Positions 33,292-41,989 of a stretch of 56,194 bases of DNA are shown here, piece after piece (the stretch's first letter is position 1; each line of letters starts with the position of its first letter). This DNA comes from an actinobacterium SCGC AAA027-J17 (lineage in GTDB: Bacteria > Actinomycetota > Actinomycetes > Nanopelagicales > Nanopelagicaceae), in the NCBI GenBank assembly GCA_000383815.1, contig KB912754.1, forward strand, positions 36,390 through 92,583, in the 5' to 3' direction. A program made the position numbers and the translations under genes. The notes beneath the pieces were generated by a model. It worked only from the letters and a program-made list of their open reading frames with translations, searched no databases and was not told the origin of the DNA.

Positions 33292-34949
33292 TAATGTTTT
33301 TCCTTCTGCGCCATGTGTGGATAGTGCAGATCAAAAGCTGGCCGCTCACTTCGAATTCGTGGAATGGAGGTGAAGTTATGTCGTGGTGGTGGACAAGATG
33401 TTGCCCACTCTAAAGATGAGCCATAACCCCATGGATCATCGGTATTAACCATTGGTGAATTCCGTGCTTGCCAGATATTTAGGAAGAATGGAATCATAGA
33501 GAGTGCTAGCAAGCCAGAACCTACTGTGGAAACCATATTCATAAAGGTAAAGCCATCAGATGCTAAATAATCTGCATATCGACGAGGAAAGCCTTTAATT
33601 CCAAGCCAGTGTTGAATTAAGAATGTCAGGTGGAAGCCAAAGAATAATGTCCAGAAGTGAATCTTGCCCAAGGTCTCATCCAACATTCTGCCGGTGAATT
33701 TTGGCCACCAGAAATAAAACCCTGCAAACATTGCAAAAACCACAGTTCCAAACAAAACATAATGAAAGTGTGCAACTACGAAGTAGGAGGCAGAGACTGC
33801 AAAATCAAGTGGCGGACTTGCCAAAATAACACCGGTTAATCCACCAAATAAGAATGTAATTAAGAAGCCAAGTACAAACAACATTGGAGTTTCAAATGTG
33901 ACAGATCCGCGCCACATCGTGCCGATCCAGTTAAAGAACTTAACTCCAGTTGGTACCGCGATCAAAAATGTCATAAAGGAGAAGAAGGGCAGTAGGACTT
34001 GTCCGCTGGCATACATATGGTGAGCCCATACCGCAACAGAAAGAGCAGCAATTGCAATGGTTGCCGCAATTAAGCCTTTGTAACCAAAGATAGGTTTGCG
34101 ACTAAACACCGGCAAAATCTCAGTAGCAATGCCGAAAAATGGTAGCGCCAAGATATAAACCTCAGGGTGGCCAAAAAACCAAAATAGATGTTGCCACAAC
34201 ATAGCTCCGCCATTTGCTGGATCAAATATATGTGAACCAAAGAGACGATCTGATTCCAAGGCTAAGAACGCTGCTGCAAGTGGTGGAAATGCAATCAATA
34301 CCAAGATAGATGTTAAGAGCACATTCCAAGAGAAGATCGACATTCTAAACATCGTCATACCTGGTGCTCGCATCGTTAAAATTGTGGTCACGAAGTTAAC
34401 GCCACCTAAAATTGTTCCTAAACCACCAATTGCTAAGCCCATCAACCAAAGATCTGCACCAATTCCTGGTGAGTATTGAGAGTTAGATAATGGTGCGTAC
34501 GCAGTCCATCCAAATGATGCCGCTCCCCCTGGAGTGATAAATCCAATAAACGCCATGGTGCCGCCAAATAAATACAGCCAGTAAGAGAGCATGTTTAATC
34601 TTGGGAAAGCTACATCTGCTGCTCCAATTTGCAGCGGCATAATTACATTTGCAAAACCAACAAATAGTGGAGTTGCAAACATAAGCAACATAATGGTGCC
34701 GTGCATAGTAAAGATTTGGTTGTACTGCTCATTGCTTAAAAATTGCATTCCAGGACGAGCTAACTCACCTCGCAGTAGAAGAGCTAACAAACCACCAATT
34801 AAAAACCAGACGAATGATGTTATTAAGTAAAGGTAACCAATTGTTTTATGATCAGTTGAGGTAAGCCACTTAACTAGTAATTTTCCCTTTGAGGTTGGCG
34901 CGGGTGCAGCAGATGATGAAAGAACCGGGCGCGGAGCGTATGTGGTCAT
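33291..34949 (-). CDS. ctaD: Cytochrome c oxidase subunit I (aa3 type)
   Basis: 552 residues, twelve transmembrane helices. Ligands seen: [13 protein letters not shown] (heme a histidine), [19 protein letters not shown] (CuB histidine and the cross-linked tyrosine), [10 protein letters not shown] (two CuB histidines) and [12 protein letters not shown] (heme a3 and heme a histidines). The E-containing GHPEVY marks a type A proton channel oxidase. Catalyses reduction of oxygen to water coupled to proton pumping. ATGA overlap with ctaC upstream. Confidence 0.97.
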   Translation of the reverse strand: MTTYAPRPVLSSSAAPAPTSKGKLLVKWLTSTDHKTIGYLYLITSFVWFLIGGLLALLLRGELARPGMQFLSNEQYNQIFTMHGTIMLLMFATPLFVGFANVIMPLQIGAADVAFPRLNMLSYWLYLFGGTMAFIGFITPGGAASFGWTAYAPLSNSQYSPGIGADLWLMGLAIGGLGTILGGVNFVTTILTMRAPGMTMFRMSIFSWNVLLTSILVLIAFPPLAAAFLALESDRLFGSHIFDPANGGAMLWQHLFWFFGHPEVYILALPFFGIATEILPVFSRKPIFGYKGLIAATIAIAALSVAVWAHHMYASGQVLLPFFSFMTFLIAVPTGVKFFNWIGTMWRGSVTFETPMLFVLGFLITFLFGGLTGVILASPPLDFAVSASYFVVAHFHYVLFGTVVFAMFAGFYFWWPKFTGRMLDETLGKIHFWTLFFGFHLTFLIQHWLGIKGFPRRYADYLASDGFTFMNMVSTVGSGLLALSMIPFFLNIWQARNSPMVNTDDPWGYGSSLEWATSCPPPRHNFTSIPRIRSERPAFDLHYPHMAQKEKH

Positions 34950-35713
34950 GAGGTTACTGCTTTCTCTTCGGCTACTAAATCTTCTAAATACTTTTGGTAC
35001 TCAGCTTTGGTTACAACTTTGACTGAAAACAACATTTGAGCATGGTTTCGCCCGCATAAAATATTGCAACGTCCAGGATATGTTCCTAATTTGTTGGCGG
35101 TGAACTCCAACTGATTTGTCACCCCAGGCAAGTTCTGCATCTGAATCATGAATGCCGGAACCCAAAAACCATGGACTACATCATTAGCATCTAAGGTGAA
35201 TCTAACTCGCTCACCCTGTGGCAAAACCAAGGTTGGTGGCTGTGCAGGAGTTCCCGTAATAGTGGCGCTCTTATACTCACCAGCACTTCGGTGCTTAAAC
35301 TGCCAAGACCATTGGAAGCCAACTACATCAATAAAGTGTGAGATCTGGGCATCGGGAGAGATCTTTACAATTTTAGATTCTCGCTGAACAGTAAAGTAGA
35401 AAAGAACGGCCACGATTATCAATGGGATAACTGTGTAAGCAACTTCAACAGGAATGTTGTACTGAGTTTGCTTAGGAAAGCTTTCATCTTTCTTACGGTG
35501 AAAAAAGACCGGCCATAAAATCAAAATTAAAGTAAATACGCCAACTACACCTGCGGTGATCCAAGCACCTTGCCAAAGTGAAAGTGATTGATCATTTACG
35601 CTTGATATACCCTCTTCAAAACCCAGTCCTGATACTTCAGATTGCGCACATCCGGCTAACAGTGGGCTTAATGCCAACAGTGGAATCAGGGATTTTCGGT
35701 GAGCCATACGCAT
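34946..35713 (-). CDS. ctaC: Cytochrome c oxidase subunit II
   Basis: 255 residues from the chosen start. N-terminal signal with a lipobox LLAGC ([12 protein letters not shown]), two transmembrane helices, then the cupredoxin domain with the CuA site [13 protein letters not shown] ... [12 protein letters not shown] (C-x3-C-x3-H-x2-M) intact. Receives electrons from QcrC. ATG 35713 is chosen over the one at 35749 since TATCCT stands 7 nt before it and the signal peptide begins there. First gene of the ctaC-ctaD-ctaF-SRPBCC-putA operon; 56 bp from the divergent desulfurase-like gene. Confidence 0.95.
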   Translation of the reverse strand: MRMAHRKSLIPLLALSPLLAGCAQSEVSGLGFEEGISSVNDQSLSLWQGAWITAGVVGVFTLILILWPVFFHRKKDESFPKQTQYNIPVEVAYTVIPLIIVAVLFYFTVQRESKIVKISPDAQISHFIDVVGFQWSWQFKHRSAGEYKSATITGTPAQPPTLVLPQGERVRFTLDANDVVHGFWVPAFMIQMQNLPGVTNQLEFTANKLGTYPGRCNILCGRNHAQMLFSVKVVTKAEYQKYLEDLVAEEKAVTS

Positions 35714-35720
35714 AGGGTTA

Positions 35721-35726
35721 AGGATA
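35721..35726 (-). promoter_or_regulatory. -10 element of ctaC operon
   Basis: TATCCT, 7 nt before the ATG at 35713. Confidence 0.5.
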
Positions 35727-35769
35727 ACCTTCTGCCCTAGCAATCTCATACGCAGCTGGTTGGAGGTAG

Positions 35770-36828
35770 ATGGTGGTTCGCATCACAGCCGATTTTCAGC
35801 AGGAAAGAGTGCTACACCCTGCCGCAATGGCCCAATTAAATCAATCTTTTGCTAAGGGTTGGGCTGATCCAAATAAGTTAAATGCCAATTCAAGAGAGCT
35901 TGCAATTTTACTCCAACAGGTTAGAGAAAATTTCGCAACTGCGCTAAAGGTTCGCCCTGATGAAATTGAGTTCTTAGGTGAGAGTGATCTTGGATTTCAA
36001 TTAGGAATTTCTGGGTTACTAAAATCCAATAGCAAGTTGATTTATTCAAGTATCGATCGACAACGAATTTTTGCAGTTGCTGCGGATGAAGAGAATAAGG
36101 GACGCAAGGTTGACTGTTTATCGGTAAATCAAAATGGCGCCATCACTTCCTATGCAGCGCAAGAAAATGATGTTGTGGTTTGGCAGGTAGCAAATGGTGA
36201 AACTGGAAATCTACAGCCCAGCCCTCCAACTACTGGCTTGGTTTTCACCGACTGCACAGCAAGTGGGGTGGACGCATTACCAAACTTTGATTACCAAACC
36301 GCCTTATTTGATAGCAGCTCATGGCAGGGACCAGCAGGAGTTGGCATTTTGGTTATTAAGGAGCCTGATAAGTGGCGCAATCCCCTGCCCCATAATGATT
36401 TAACAAGAGTTCCAGGCAGCTACTCAATTCCACTTATTATTGCTAGTTCAATCGCACTCACCGCATACCTTGCGCAGGAAGATTTAAGAGCCAATCTAAA
36501 GAAATACATCATTGAGTTTATTTCTTCGCAGATTTCTGAGGTTGATGTCGCATCTAACTTAGATGGGCTATCAAAGTTTGTGTCATTTTCGGTAAGTAAG
36601 GTTGAGGCGGATCGATTACTTCTTGAATTAGAAGCAGCTGGCTTTGCCGTGGACTCAGGATCAGCATGTAAGTCAGCTGATATGCAGCCAAGCCATGTCT
36701 TAGCTGCAATGAATCGGCCGATTACTGGAAATATCAGATTAACTCTTCACAAAGATATTACCGAGCAGATGGTGAAGGATTTTTGCCAGGCTTTAAAGAT
36801 TGCTACTGAAAAGCTTCGGAAAAACTAA
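35770..36828 (+). CDS. Class V aminotransferase / cysteine desulfurase-like protein without the PLP lysine
   Basis: 352 residues with the NifS/IscS layout: ANGETGNLQP near residue 141 (counterpart of the N-E-G-QP block), D161 in FTDCTAS (PLP ring nitrogen position) and a GPAGVG loop at 187-192. At the place of the SxHK PLP lysine it reads DSSSW (181-185), so no Schiff-base lysine is present, whereas the catalytic-cysteine loop DSGSACKSA (C300) remains. It therefore may no longer be a PLP enzyme, or acts differently. Ribosome site GGAGG is 3 nt from the ATG at 35770 and 6 nt from the GTG at 35773; either may be the start. Overlaps the convergent PfkB kinase by 4 bp. Confidence 0.75.
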   Translation: MVVRITADFQQERVLHPAAMAQLNQSFAKGWADPNKLNANSRELAILLQQVRENFATALKVRPDEIEFLGESDLGFQLGISGLLKSNSKLIYSSIDRQRIFAVAADEENKGRKVDCLSVNQNGAITSYAAQENDVVVWQVANGETGNLQPSPPTTGLVFTDCTASGVDALPNFDYQTALFDSSSWQGPAGVGILVIKEPDKWRNPLPHNDLTRVPGSYSIPLIIASSIALTAYLAQEDLRANLKKYIIEFISSQISEVDVASNLDGLSKFVSFSVSKVEADRLLLELEAAGFAVDSGSACKSADMQPSHVLAAMNRPITGNIRLTLHKDITEQMVKDFCQALKIATEKLRKN

Positions 36829-37814
36829 CCAACCAATCGAACATTTAGATGTGGATTGATCTCATCAGCTGCAGCCTTGCCATAAGCGCCCTCAAATCTG
36901 GTTAGAAACTCCTCTTTAGTAAAGCGGTACTCCTGTGTGCCAGTTGTTTCGATGCAATATGTAGCAAGCAAAGATCCCAACTGTGCGCATCTTTCATGTC
37001 CTAACCCCCAGGAAAGACCGGCAATAAATCCAGATCTAAAGTTATCGCCAACACCAGTTGGATCTAACTTCTCTTTTTCTTTAGGAACCCCAACATAAAT
37101 AGTCTCTTTGCCATGCTCTTCAATCTGAGCACCCTTTGAACCAAGTGTTACCACCCTCACCTGCACTCGATCAAATAACTGTCGATCTGTCCAACCAGTT
37201 TTTTGAATTGCAAGTGCTAATTCATACTCATTTAAAAATAAGTACTTTGCCCCTTCAATTAACTGCGCAATCTCTTTGCCATCCATTCGGGCCATTTGCT
37301 GAGATGGATCTGCAGCTACTGGAATCTTTAATGACCGAGCCATCTCTGAGTAGCGCATCATCGCCTCTGGATCATCGGGTGAGATAACTAATAAATCAAA
37401 CTTGCCACTTTTTTCTATGATTGGTGTCAACTCAATATTTCTTGCCTCACTCATTGCTCCTGGAAAAAAGGATGCAATCTGATTTAACTCAGTATCGGTG
37501 GTAACCATAAATGTTGCGGTGTGTAATTTCTCTGAGACCAAAACATGTGAGGTATCAACACCATGTCGCTTAAGCCAAGCTTCGTAATCAACCCAATCTC
37601 GCCCAACAGCGGCGATTAATATTGGATTTAAACCTAGAGCTCCCATTCCAAATGCAATATTGGCACCGCAGCCACCACGTCTAATTTGTAAGGTGTCTAC
37701 CAAAAATGAGAGAGAGACTTTGGCTAAGGAGCCGGCAACTAATGAGTCGGTGAATTTGCCACCAAAACTCATGATGTGGTCGCCACCGACTGAGCCGGCG
37801 ACTGCCACCTTCAT
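36825..37814 (-). CDS. PfkB/ribokinase family sugar or nucleoside kinase (adenosine kinase-like)
   Basis: 329 residues. N-terminal substrate motif FLVDTLQIRRGGCGANIAFGMGALG and C-terminal ATP/anion-hole motif DPTGVGDNFRSGFIAGLSWG with the catalytic aspartate (GVGDNF). By sequence and by position between ctaC and erpA it corresponds to the actinobacterial AdoK/CbhK group, Rv2202c-like, some of which are adenosine kinases; the sugar specificity is not decided here. Lies 18 bp downstream of erpA on the same strand. Confidence 0.88.
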   Translation of the reverse strand: MKVAVAGSVGGDHIMSFGGKFTDSLVAGSLAKVSLSFLVDTLQIRRGGCGANIAFGMGALGLNPILIAAVGRDWVDYEAWLKRHGVDTSHVLVSEKLHTATFMVTTDTELNQIASFFPGAMSEARNIELTPIIEKSGKFDLLVISPDDPEAMMRYSEMARSLKIPVAADPSQQMARMDGKEIAQLIEGAKYLFLNEYELALAIQKTGWTDRQLFDRVQVRVVTLGSKGAQIEEHGKETIYVGVPKEKEKLDPTGVGDNFRSGFIAGLSWGLGHERCAQLGSLLATYCIETTGTQEYRFTKEEFLTRFEGAYGKAAADEINPHLNVRLVG

Positions 37815-37832
37815 ATTGTTAGGTAACTTAAA

Positions 37833-38195
37833 TTAGTTAAATGAATCGCCGCAGGCGCATGAACCTTGGGCATTTGGATTATCAATTGTGAAGCCTTGCT
37901 TCTCAATTGTGTCAACAAAATCAATTGTGGCACCCATTAAATATGGAGTACTCATTTTGTCAGTTACAACCTTTACCTTCTCCGCACCAAACTCCGTAAT
38001 TGTGTCGCCCTCTAATGCGCGATCATCAAAGTAAAGTTGGTAGCGAAGTCCAGAGCAGCCACCTGGTTGAACAGCAACACGAAGACTTAAATCATCCCGA
38101 CCTTCTTGCTTTAGCAAGGAAGCAACCTTTTGGGCTGCCACATCAGATAACGCAATGCTGGTACTTGTCGTCGTTGTTGTTGTCTCTGTGCTCAT
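37833..38195 (-). CDS. erpA: HesB/IscA family Fe-S cluster insertion protein, ErpA-like
   Basis: 120 residues. Cluster ligands: VQPGGCSGLRYQL, and the C-terminal SCACGDSFN (C-x-C), as in ErpA/IscA A-type carriers delivering Fe-S clusters to apo-proteins. The N terminus has an unusual run of about eight Thr codons from a small ACN repeat (plus-strand gtcgttgttgttgt). The ATG at 38195 has GGAGAAG 8 nt upstream; the GTG at 38201 is too close to that site. Next to nadA, whose product needs a 4Fe-4S cluster, and upstream of the PfkB kinase. Confidence 0.93.
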   Translation of the reverse strand: MSTETTTTTTSTSIALSDVAAQKVASLLKQEGRDDLSLRVAVQPGGCSGLRYQLYFDDRALEGDTITEFGAEKVKVVTDKMSTPYLMGATIDFVDTIEKQGFTIDNPNAQGSCACGDSFN

Positions 38196-38279
38196 ACTCA
38201 CGTCTTCTCCAATATTGAACTTAGGCTCATAGGCTACTAGTTCTTGCCAGATATTTCCTCATCAAAACCTGTGAGCGTT

Positions 38280-38285
38280 TACACT
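38280..38285 (+). promoter_or_regulatory. -10 element of nadA
   Basis: TACACT, 7 nt before the ATG at 38293. Confidence 0.5.
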
Positions 38286-38292
38286 TGCTCAC

Positions 38293-39435
38293 ATGGGAAT
38301 AAGTGATCTATTGCTGCTTGGCAGTGCGGCAGATCTAGGTAGCGAGCGCGGTGTCTCCTGTGAGGGCGAACTGCCTGCTGCAAGTGATCCGCAATTAGTT
38401 GCCCGCGCAGTAGCAGCCCGCCAACGGTTAGGTGATAAAGCCATGGTGTTGGGACACCACTACCAGCGAGATCAGGTAATTGCCTTTGCCGATATTCGAG
38501 GTGACTCATTCAAGTTAGCTCAAGCAGCTGCTGATAATAGTAAGGCGGAGTTTATATTTTTCTGTGGTGTTCACTTCATGGCAGAAAGTGCCGATATTTT
38601 AACTACAGCAAATCAAAAGGTGATCTTGCCCGATCTAGCAGCTGGCTGTTCGATGGCAGATATGGCAACTGCATCCCAGGTCGCCGATTGCTGGGCGGTA
38701 TTAGAAAAAGTTGGTGTTGCAAAAGTTACTACCCCAATTACCTATATGAATTCATCAGCAGCTATTAAGGCATTTACTGGCAAGAATCATGGCGCAGTTT
38801 GCACCTCATCAAATGCAGCACGGGCTATGAAGTGGGCATTTGAAAAGGGTGAGAAGATTTTATTTTTGCCAGATCAACATTTAGGTCGAAATACCGCCAT
38901 TCTCTCACTTGGCTTATCCCTTGCAGATTGTGTGGTTTATAACCCATGGAAACCAAATGGTGGTTTAACTGATGATCAAATAAAAGCTGCCAAGGTAATT
39001 TTATGGCGGGGACATTGCTCAGTCCATGGCAGATTTACAATGCAAAACATTGTTGAGGTAAGGCAAAAACTTCCTGGGGTTAAGGTTTTGGTCCATCCTG
39101 AATGCCAACATGATGTGGTCTTTAATGCAGATGTAGTCGGAAGCACTGAAATGATTATCAAAACTGTGACCCAATCACCTGCCGGCTCTAAATGGGCAAT
39201 CGGCACTGAGTTAAATCTGGTCCAACGGTTAGCAAATGAGAATCCTGATAAGCAGGTAGTTTTCTTAGATAAAACTGTGTGTTATTGCTCAACTATGAAC
39301 CGAATAGATCTGCCTCACCTGGTCTGGGCGATGGAGTCACTAGTAAATGGCCGGCTGGTTAACCAGATAAAGGTTAAAGATGAGGTGGCTAAGTATGCCA
39401 AAGTTGCATTAGATCAAATGTTGGCCCTACCTTAA
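38293..39435 (+). CDS. nadA: Quinolinate synthase
   Basis: 380 residues; joins iminoaspartate and dihydroxyacetone phosphate to quinolinate in NAD synthesis, cytoplasmic, 4Fe-4S dependent. Seen: VLGHHYQRDQVIAFADIRGDS, the first cysteine in LAAGCSMADM, HPECQHDVV, and the last in CYCSTMNRIDLPHLVWAMESL. No nadB or nadC next to it. Leaderless-type start. The DUF3043 gene begins 4 bp after its stop. Confidence 0.95.
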   Translation: MGISDLLLLGSAADLGSERGVSCEGELPAASDPQLVARAVAARQRLGDKAMVLGHHYQRDQVIAFADIRGDSFKLAQAAADNSKAEFIFFCGVHFMAESADILTTANQKVILPDLAAGCSMADMATASQVADCWAVLEKVGVAKVTTPITYMNSSAAIKAFTGKNHGAVCTSSNAARAMKWAFEKGEKILFLPDQHLGRNTAILSLGLSLADCVVYNPWKPNGGLTDDQIKAAKVILWRGHCSVHGRFTMQNIVEVRQKLPGVKVLVHPECQHDVVFNADVVGSTEMIIKTVTQSPAGSKWAIGTELNLVQRLANENPDKQVVFLDKTVCYCSTMNRIDLPHLVWAMESLVNGRLVNQIKVKDEVAKYAKVALDQMLALP

Positions 39436-39439
39436 TCTC

Positions 39440-39964
39440 ATGTCTGATAAAAAAGGTAAGCCAACTCCTAAGCGAAAAGTAGCTGAGGCAAAGTTAAAGG
39501 TCTCATCTCTTTCACCTGGTGCTAGTAAAGAGGCAAAGCGAGCTCTTAAAGATCAAGCAAGAAAGCGGCGAATGGAATCACGGGCTGCTTACATGAGAGG
39601 TGAGGAGTCTGCTCTACCGCTTAGAGATCGCGGCGCAGCTAGAAGATTTGTTAGAACCTATATTGATGAACGCAAATCTGTTACCGAGTACTTTTTAATT
39701 ATCATTATGGTGGTTTTATTTCTCACCATCATTCCAATTCCAGCAGTTCAACTTGCAGCTGTTGCGGTTATGTACTCATCAATGATCTTTATTACTTTAG
39801 ATGGCATATTTTTATCCCGCAGAATCAAGCGGCTAGTTAAAGAAAAATTTCCAGAGGAGCCAACTAGAGGAATTGGACTTTACGGCTGGATGAGAGCTAC
39901 CCAGTTGCGAAGGTTACGAGCCCCTGCCCCACAGGTAGGACCGATTAAGAAAAAGAAAAAGTAA
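39440..39964 (+). CDS. DUF3043 family membrane protein
   Basis: 174 residues: basic hydrophilic N terminus (residues 1-75, about one third Lys/Arg), then a conserved RGAARRFVRTYIDERKSV block and two hydrophobic helices (about 84-122: FLIIIMVVLFLTIIPIPAVQL and AVMYSSMIFITLDGIFL), and a lysine-rich tail. This is the actinobacteria-specific DUF3043 layout; function unknown. 4-bp gap behind nadA, so likely co-transcribed. Convergent with the aldo/keto reductase (3-bp gap). Confidence 0.85.
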   Translation: MSDKKGKPTPKRKVAEAKLKVSSLSPGASKEAKRALKDQARKRRMESRAAYMRGEESALPLRDRGAARRFVRTYIDERKSVTEYFLIIIMVVLFLTIIPIPAVQLAAVAVMYSSMIFITLDGIFLSRRIKRLVKEKFPEEPTRGIGLYGWMRATQLRRLRAPAPQVGPIKKKKK

Positions 39965-39967
39965 GTA

Positions 39968-40969
39968 TTAAGCCCTAGGTTTTGGGCTAATCGTCTTTGC
40001 TGGATCAGTTGTAATCACATCTTTTAACGCAGCATCAATCTCACTCATTATTGATTGATCTAGCTTTACTCCAGATGCCTTCACATTCTCTTTAATCTGA
40101 GCCGGTTTAGTTGCGCCAATAATTGCGCTTGAAACATTTGGATTTTGTAGTACCCAAGCAATTGCAAGTTGAGCGAGTGTTAAATCAACCTTGGCTGCAA
40201 TCGGTACTAGCTTTTGAACTGCTTCTAAGATTGGCTCCTTCATAAATCCAGAGATCATATTTGCGCCGCCTTTTTTATCCGTGGCACGTGATCCAGCTGG
40301 AGCCTTCTTTCCTGGCAAGTACTTTCCAGTCAACACTCCTTGAGCAATTGGTGACCAGACAATCTGACCAATTCCCTCTTTTTCTGAAAGTGGCACAACT
40401 TGAGATTCAATCACTCGCCACAACATTGAGTACTGAGGTTGGCTAGAGATATAGCGGTAGTAACCCTTTTGATCTTGAATCTTTAGTGCGGCCGCAATCT
40501 GTTCAGCATTCCACTCAGAAAAGCCGATGTATAAAACTTTTCCGCTTCGAATCAAATCATCAAAGGCACCTAGGGTCTCCTCCAGTGGAGTTTCATAATC
40601 AAATCGATGGGCTTGGTAGAGATCAACATAATCAGTTTTTAATCGTTTTAATGATGCGTTGCATGACTCCATGATGTGCTTTCGAGAAAGGCCACGATCA
40701 TTTTTGCCAGTACCAGTTGGCCAATAGACTTTGGTAAATAACTCATAAGATTGCCGTCTAACACCCTTTAATGCTTTTCCTAAAACAGTTTCAGCTCTGG
40801 TGCCGGCATATACATCTGCGGTATCTAATGTGGTGATTCCATACTCCAGCGCGGCACGAACACACTTAGTTGCTGCCTCTGCCTCAACTTGGGAGCCATG
40901 GGTGATCCAATTTCCATAAGTTAGTTCAGATACATACATTCCAGTACTGCCCAGGCGACGATATTCCAT
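39968..40969 (-). CDS. Aldo/keto reductase (potassium channel beta-subunit type)
   Basis: 333-residue TIM-barrel NADPH oxidoreductase. Tetrad: aspartate and tyrosine in TLDTADVYAGTRAE, lysine in ELFTKVYW, histidine in LYQAHRFD. C-terminal cofactor motif SSAIIGATKPAQIKENVKA. The wording is that of the AKR6/AKR14-like branch (Kv-beta, YghZ). Reduces aldehydes or ketones of unknown identity. ATG 40969 has TATGGT 6 nt upstream. Confidence 0.9.
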   Translation of the reverse strand: MEYRRLGSTGMYVSELTYGNWITHGSQVEAEAATKCVRAALEYGITTLDTADVYAGTRAETVLGKALKGVRRQSYELFTKVYWPTGTGKNDRGLSRKHIMESCNASLKRLKTDYVDLYQAHRFDYETPLEETLGAFDDLIRSGKVLYIGFSEWNAEQIAAALKIQDQKGYYRYISSQPQYSMLWRVIESQVVPLSEKEGIGQIVWSPIAQGVLTGKYLPGKKAPAGSRATDKKGGANMISGFMKEPILEAVQKLVPIAAKVDLTLAQLAIAWVLQNPNVSSAIIGATKPAQIKENVKASGVKLDQSIMSEIDAALKDVITTDPAKTISPKPRA

Positions 40970-40975
40970 TTGCCA

Positions 40976-40981
40976 ACCATA
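40976..40981 (-). promoter_or_regulatory. -10 element of aldo/keto reductase gene
   Basis: TATGGT, 6 nt before the ATG at 40969. Confidence 0.45.
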
Positions 40982-41059
40982 ACCGCACCGGCTTATCTAG
41001 GCAATTGGCGTGGTGAGTTGCTTTACCTCACCGGTGGTAGCAAAATCCGCCTACAACTT

Positions 41060-41165
41060 AATATTGAAAATTAAAGAGTGTGACTGGGGGAAGTCGGTGA
41101 AAATCCGACGCTGTCCCGCAACCGTGAGAAAGATTTTCTTTTCAAGTCGGATTACCCACCACATT
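41060..41165 (+). promoter_or_regulatory. Cobalamin (adenosylcobalamin-type) riboswitch aptamer
   Basis: Upstream of the DUF4430 gene. Visible in order: GGGGGAAGTCGGTGAAAATCC, then GACGCTGTCCCGCAACCGTGA (the B12-box region GCTG-CCCGCAAC-GT, positions 41107-41128) and AGTCGGATTACCCACC closing P3/P6 on the right. These are the invariant parts of the cobalamin riboswitch. A possible promoter -10 TAATAT lies just upstream (near 41060). Note the terminator hairpin following. Confidence 0.85.
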
Positions 41166-41202
41166 TGATTTATTAACCACCCGTCGAGGATTGCGGGGCG
41201 GG

Positions 41203-41226
41203 AAATCTCATCTAGATGAGTTTTTT
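41203..41226 (+). terminator. Short terminator hairpin of the cobalamin riboswitch expression platform
   Basis: CTCAT-CTAG-ATGAG with flanking AAA / TTT pairs and immediately six T residues on the plus strand. Placed between the aptamer and the ribosome site at 41251-41257, so cobalamin binding could cause transcription to stop here. Confidence 0.6.
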
Positions 41227-41262
41227 CGCTTACGTGAAACTCTCTATTTTGAGAGGAACTAC

Positions 41263-41790
41263 ATGTTCAGCAAGTTGTTTATAAAAGTTAAGAAATTTAT
41301 ACCTGGAGTTATCGCCGCAGCTGTAATTGTTGGCGCAATAACCTTCTACTCAGCCCAAACCACCGATAACTGCGTCAATGTGGTGATCGATTATGGCGTA
41401 TTGGATGCACAAGCAAAGCCTTATGAAAAGTGTTTGGATGTAGAGGGTGAAACAACCGCATTAGAGTTAATGACAAATGCAAACTTTAAAATAGAAGGCA
41501 CAGATAAATACGGCACCGCAGTGGTTTGCCGATTAAATAATCTGCCAAAACCAAATGAGCCAATTGGAATCAAGGGCCATGAGGAATACATTGAAAGTTG
41601 CAAGGACATGCCGGCCGAGTTTGCTTATTGGGCGGTATTAGAAAAACGAAAACAAGCCTTACCCAATCCAGCTGATCTAAATACCAAGTGGGCATGGGCC
41701 CAGGTGGGTGTGGCCGATCTGGCATTAAATCCAGGTGATTCACTAGCCTTTGTCTTTGCCGATAATGGTAATGTTAAGTTTCCTGAGTAG
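41263..41790 (+). CDS. DUF4430 (transcobalamin C-terminal-like) membrane-anchored protein
   Basis: 175 residues. N-terminal anchor or signal (about 13-30, FIPGVIAAAVIVGAITFYSA) followed by an extracytoplasmic domain with VNVVIDYG, TTALELMTNANFKIEGTDKYG, FAYWAVLEKRKQALPNPA and the end ALNPGDSLAFVFADNG, the pattern of DUF4430, which is homologous to the C-terminal cobalamin-binding half of transcobalamin/intrinsic factor. Three cysteines may form disulfides. It follows a cobalamin riboswitch, so a role in cobalamin capture is likely. Start: ATG 41263 with GAGAGGA 5-6 nt upstream; an in-frame ATG at 41191 lies inside the regulatory RNA and is rejected. Confidence 0.75.
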   Translation: MFSKLFIKVKKFIPGVIAAAVIVGAITFYSAQTTDNCVNVVIDYGVLDAQAKPYEKCLDVEGETTALELMTNANFKIEGTDKYGTAVVCRLNNLPKPNEPIGIKGHEEYIESCKDMPAEFAYWAVLEKRKQALPNPADLNTKWAWAQVGVADLALNPGDSLAFVFADNGNVKFPE

Positions 41791-41798
41791 GAGTCGGA

Positions 41799-41960
41799 AT
41801 GTTATCTAGTTATCAAGCACCAGCCATTGTCACAGTTAAGAGATCAACTGCTGGCAAATCACTGTTTGCAAAGATTTTAGGACTCACAGCTCACGTAGGA
41901 ATTCTTTATGTAGGCACCAATATCGCTGAGTTCGCCTGGCGATTTTGGGGTGGTCACTAA
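41799..41960 (+). CDS. 53-residue small protein downstream of DUF4430 gene
   Basis: Reads MLSSYQAPAIVTVKRSTAG... and ends FAWRFWGGH. ATG 8 bp after the DUF4430 stop with AGGAG 6 nt before it; TAA at 41958-41960. A weak hydrophobic segment (about 26-44) may be one membrane helix. It is in the same riboswitch-controlled unit. Not recognised. I compared it with CbtB, another small protein of cobalamin units that ends in histidine, but the CbtB histidine pattern is missing. Confidence 0.6.
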   Translation: MLSSYQAPAIVTVKRSTAGKSLFAKILGLTAHVGILYVGTNIAEFAWRFWGGH

Positions 41961-41989
41961 AAATCTAGCTTAAGAGAACTGGCTTGGCC

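Noticed and set aside
38155-38190. Trinucleotide repeat in the erpA N terminus as a possible phase-variable tract
   Set aside because: A run of Thr codons in steps of three cannot shift the frame, and the codons vary (ACA, ACG, ACT), so it is ordinary low complexity.
41191-41262. Upstream ATG extension of the DUF4430 gene
   Set aside because: It lies in the riboswitch/terminator region; the ATG at 41263 has a proper GAGAGGA ribosome site and starts the signal segment.
41799-41960. Small ORF as cobalt transporter subunit CbtB
   Set aside because: It ends in histidine and follows a cobalamin riboswitch, but lacks the histidine-rich C-terminal pattern of CbtB and no CbtA follows.
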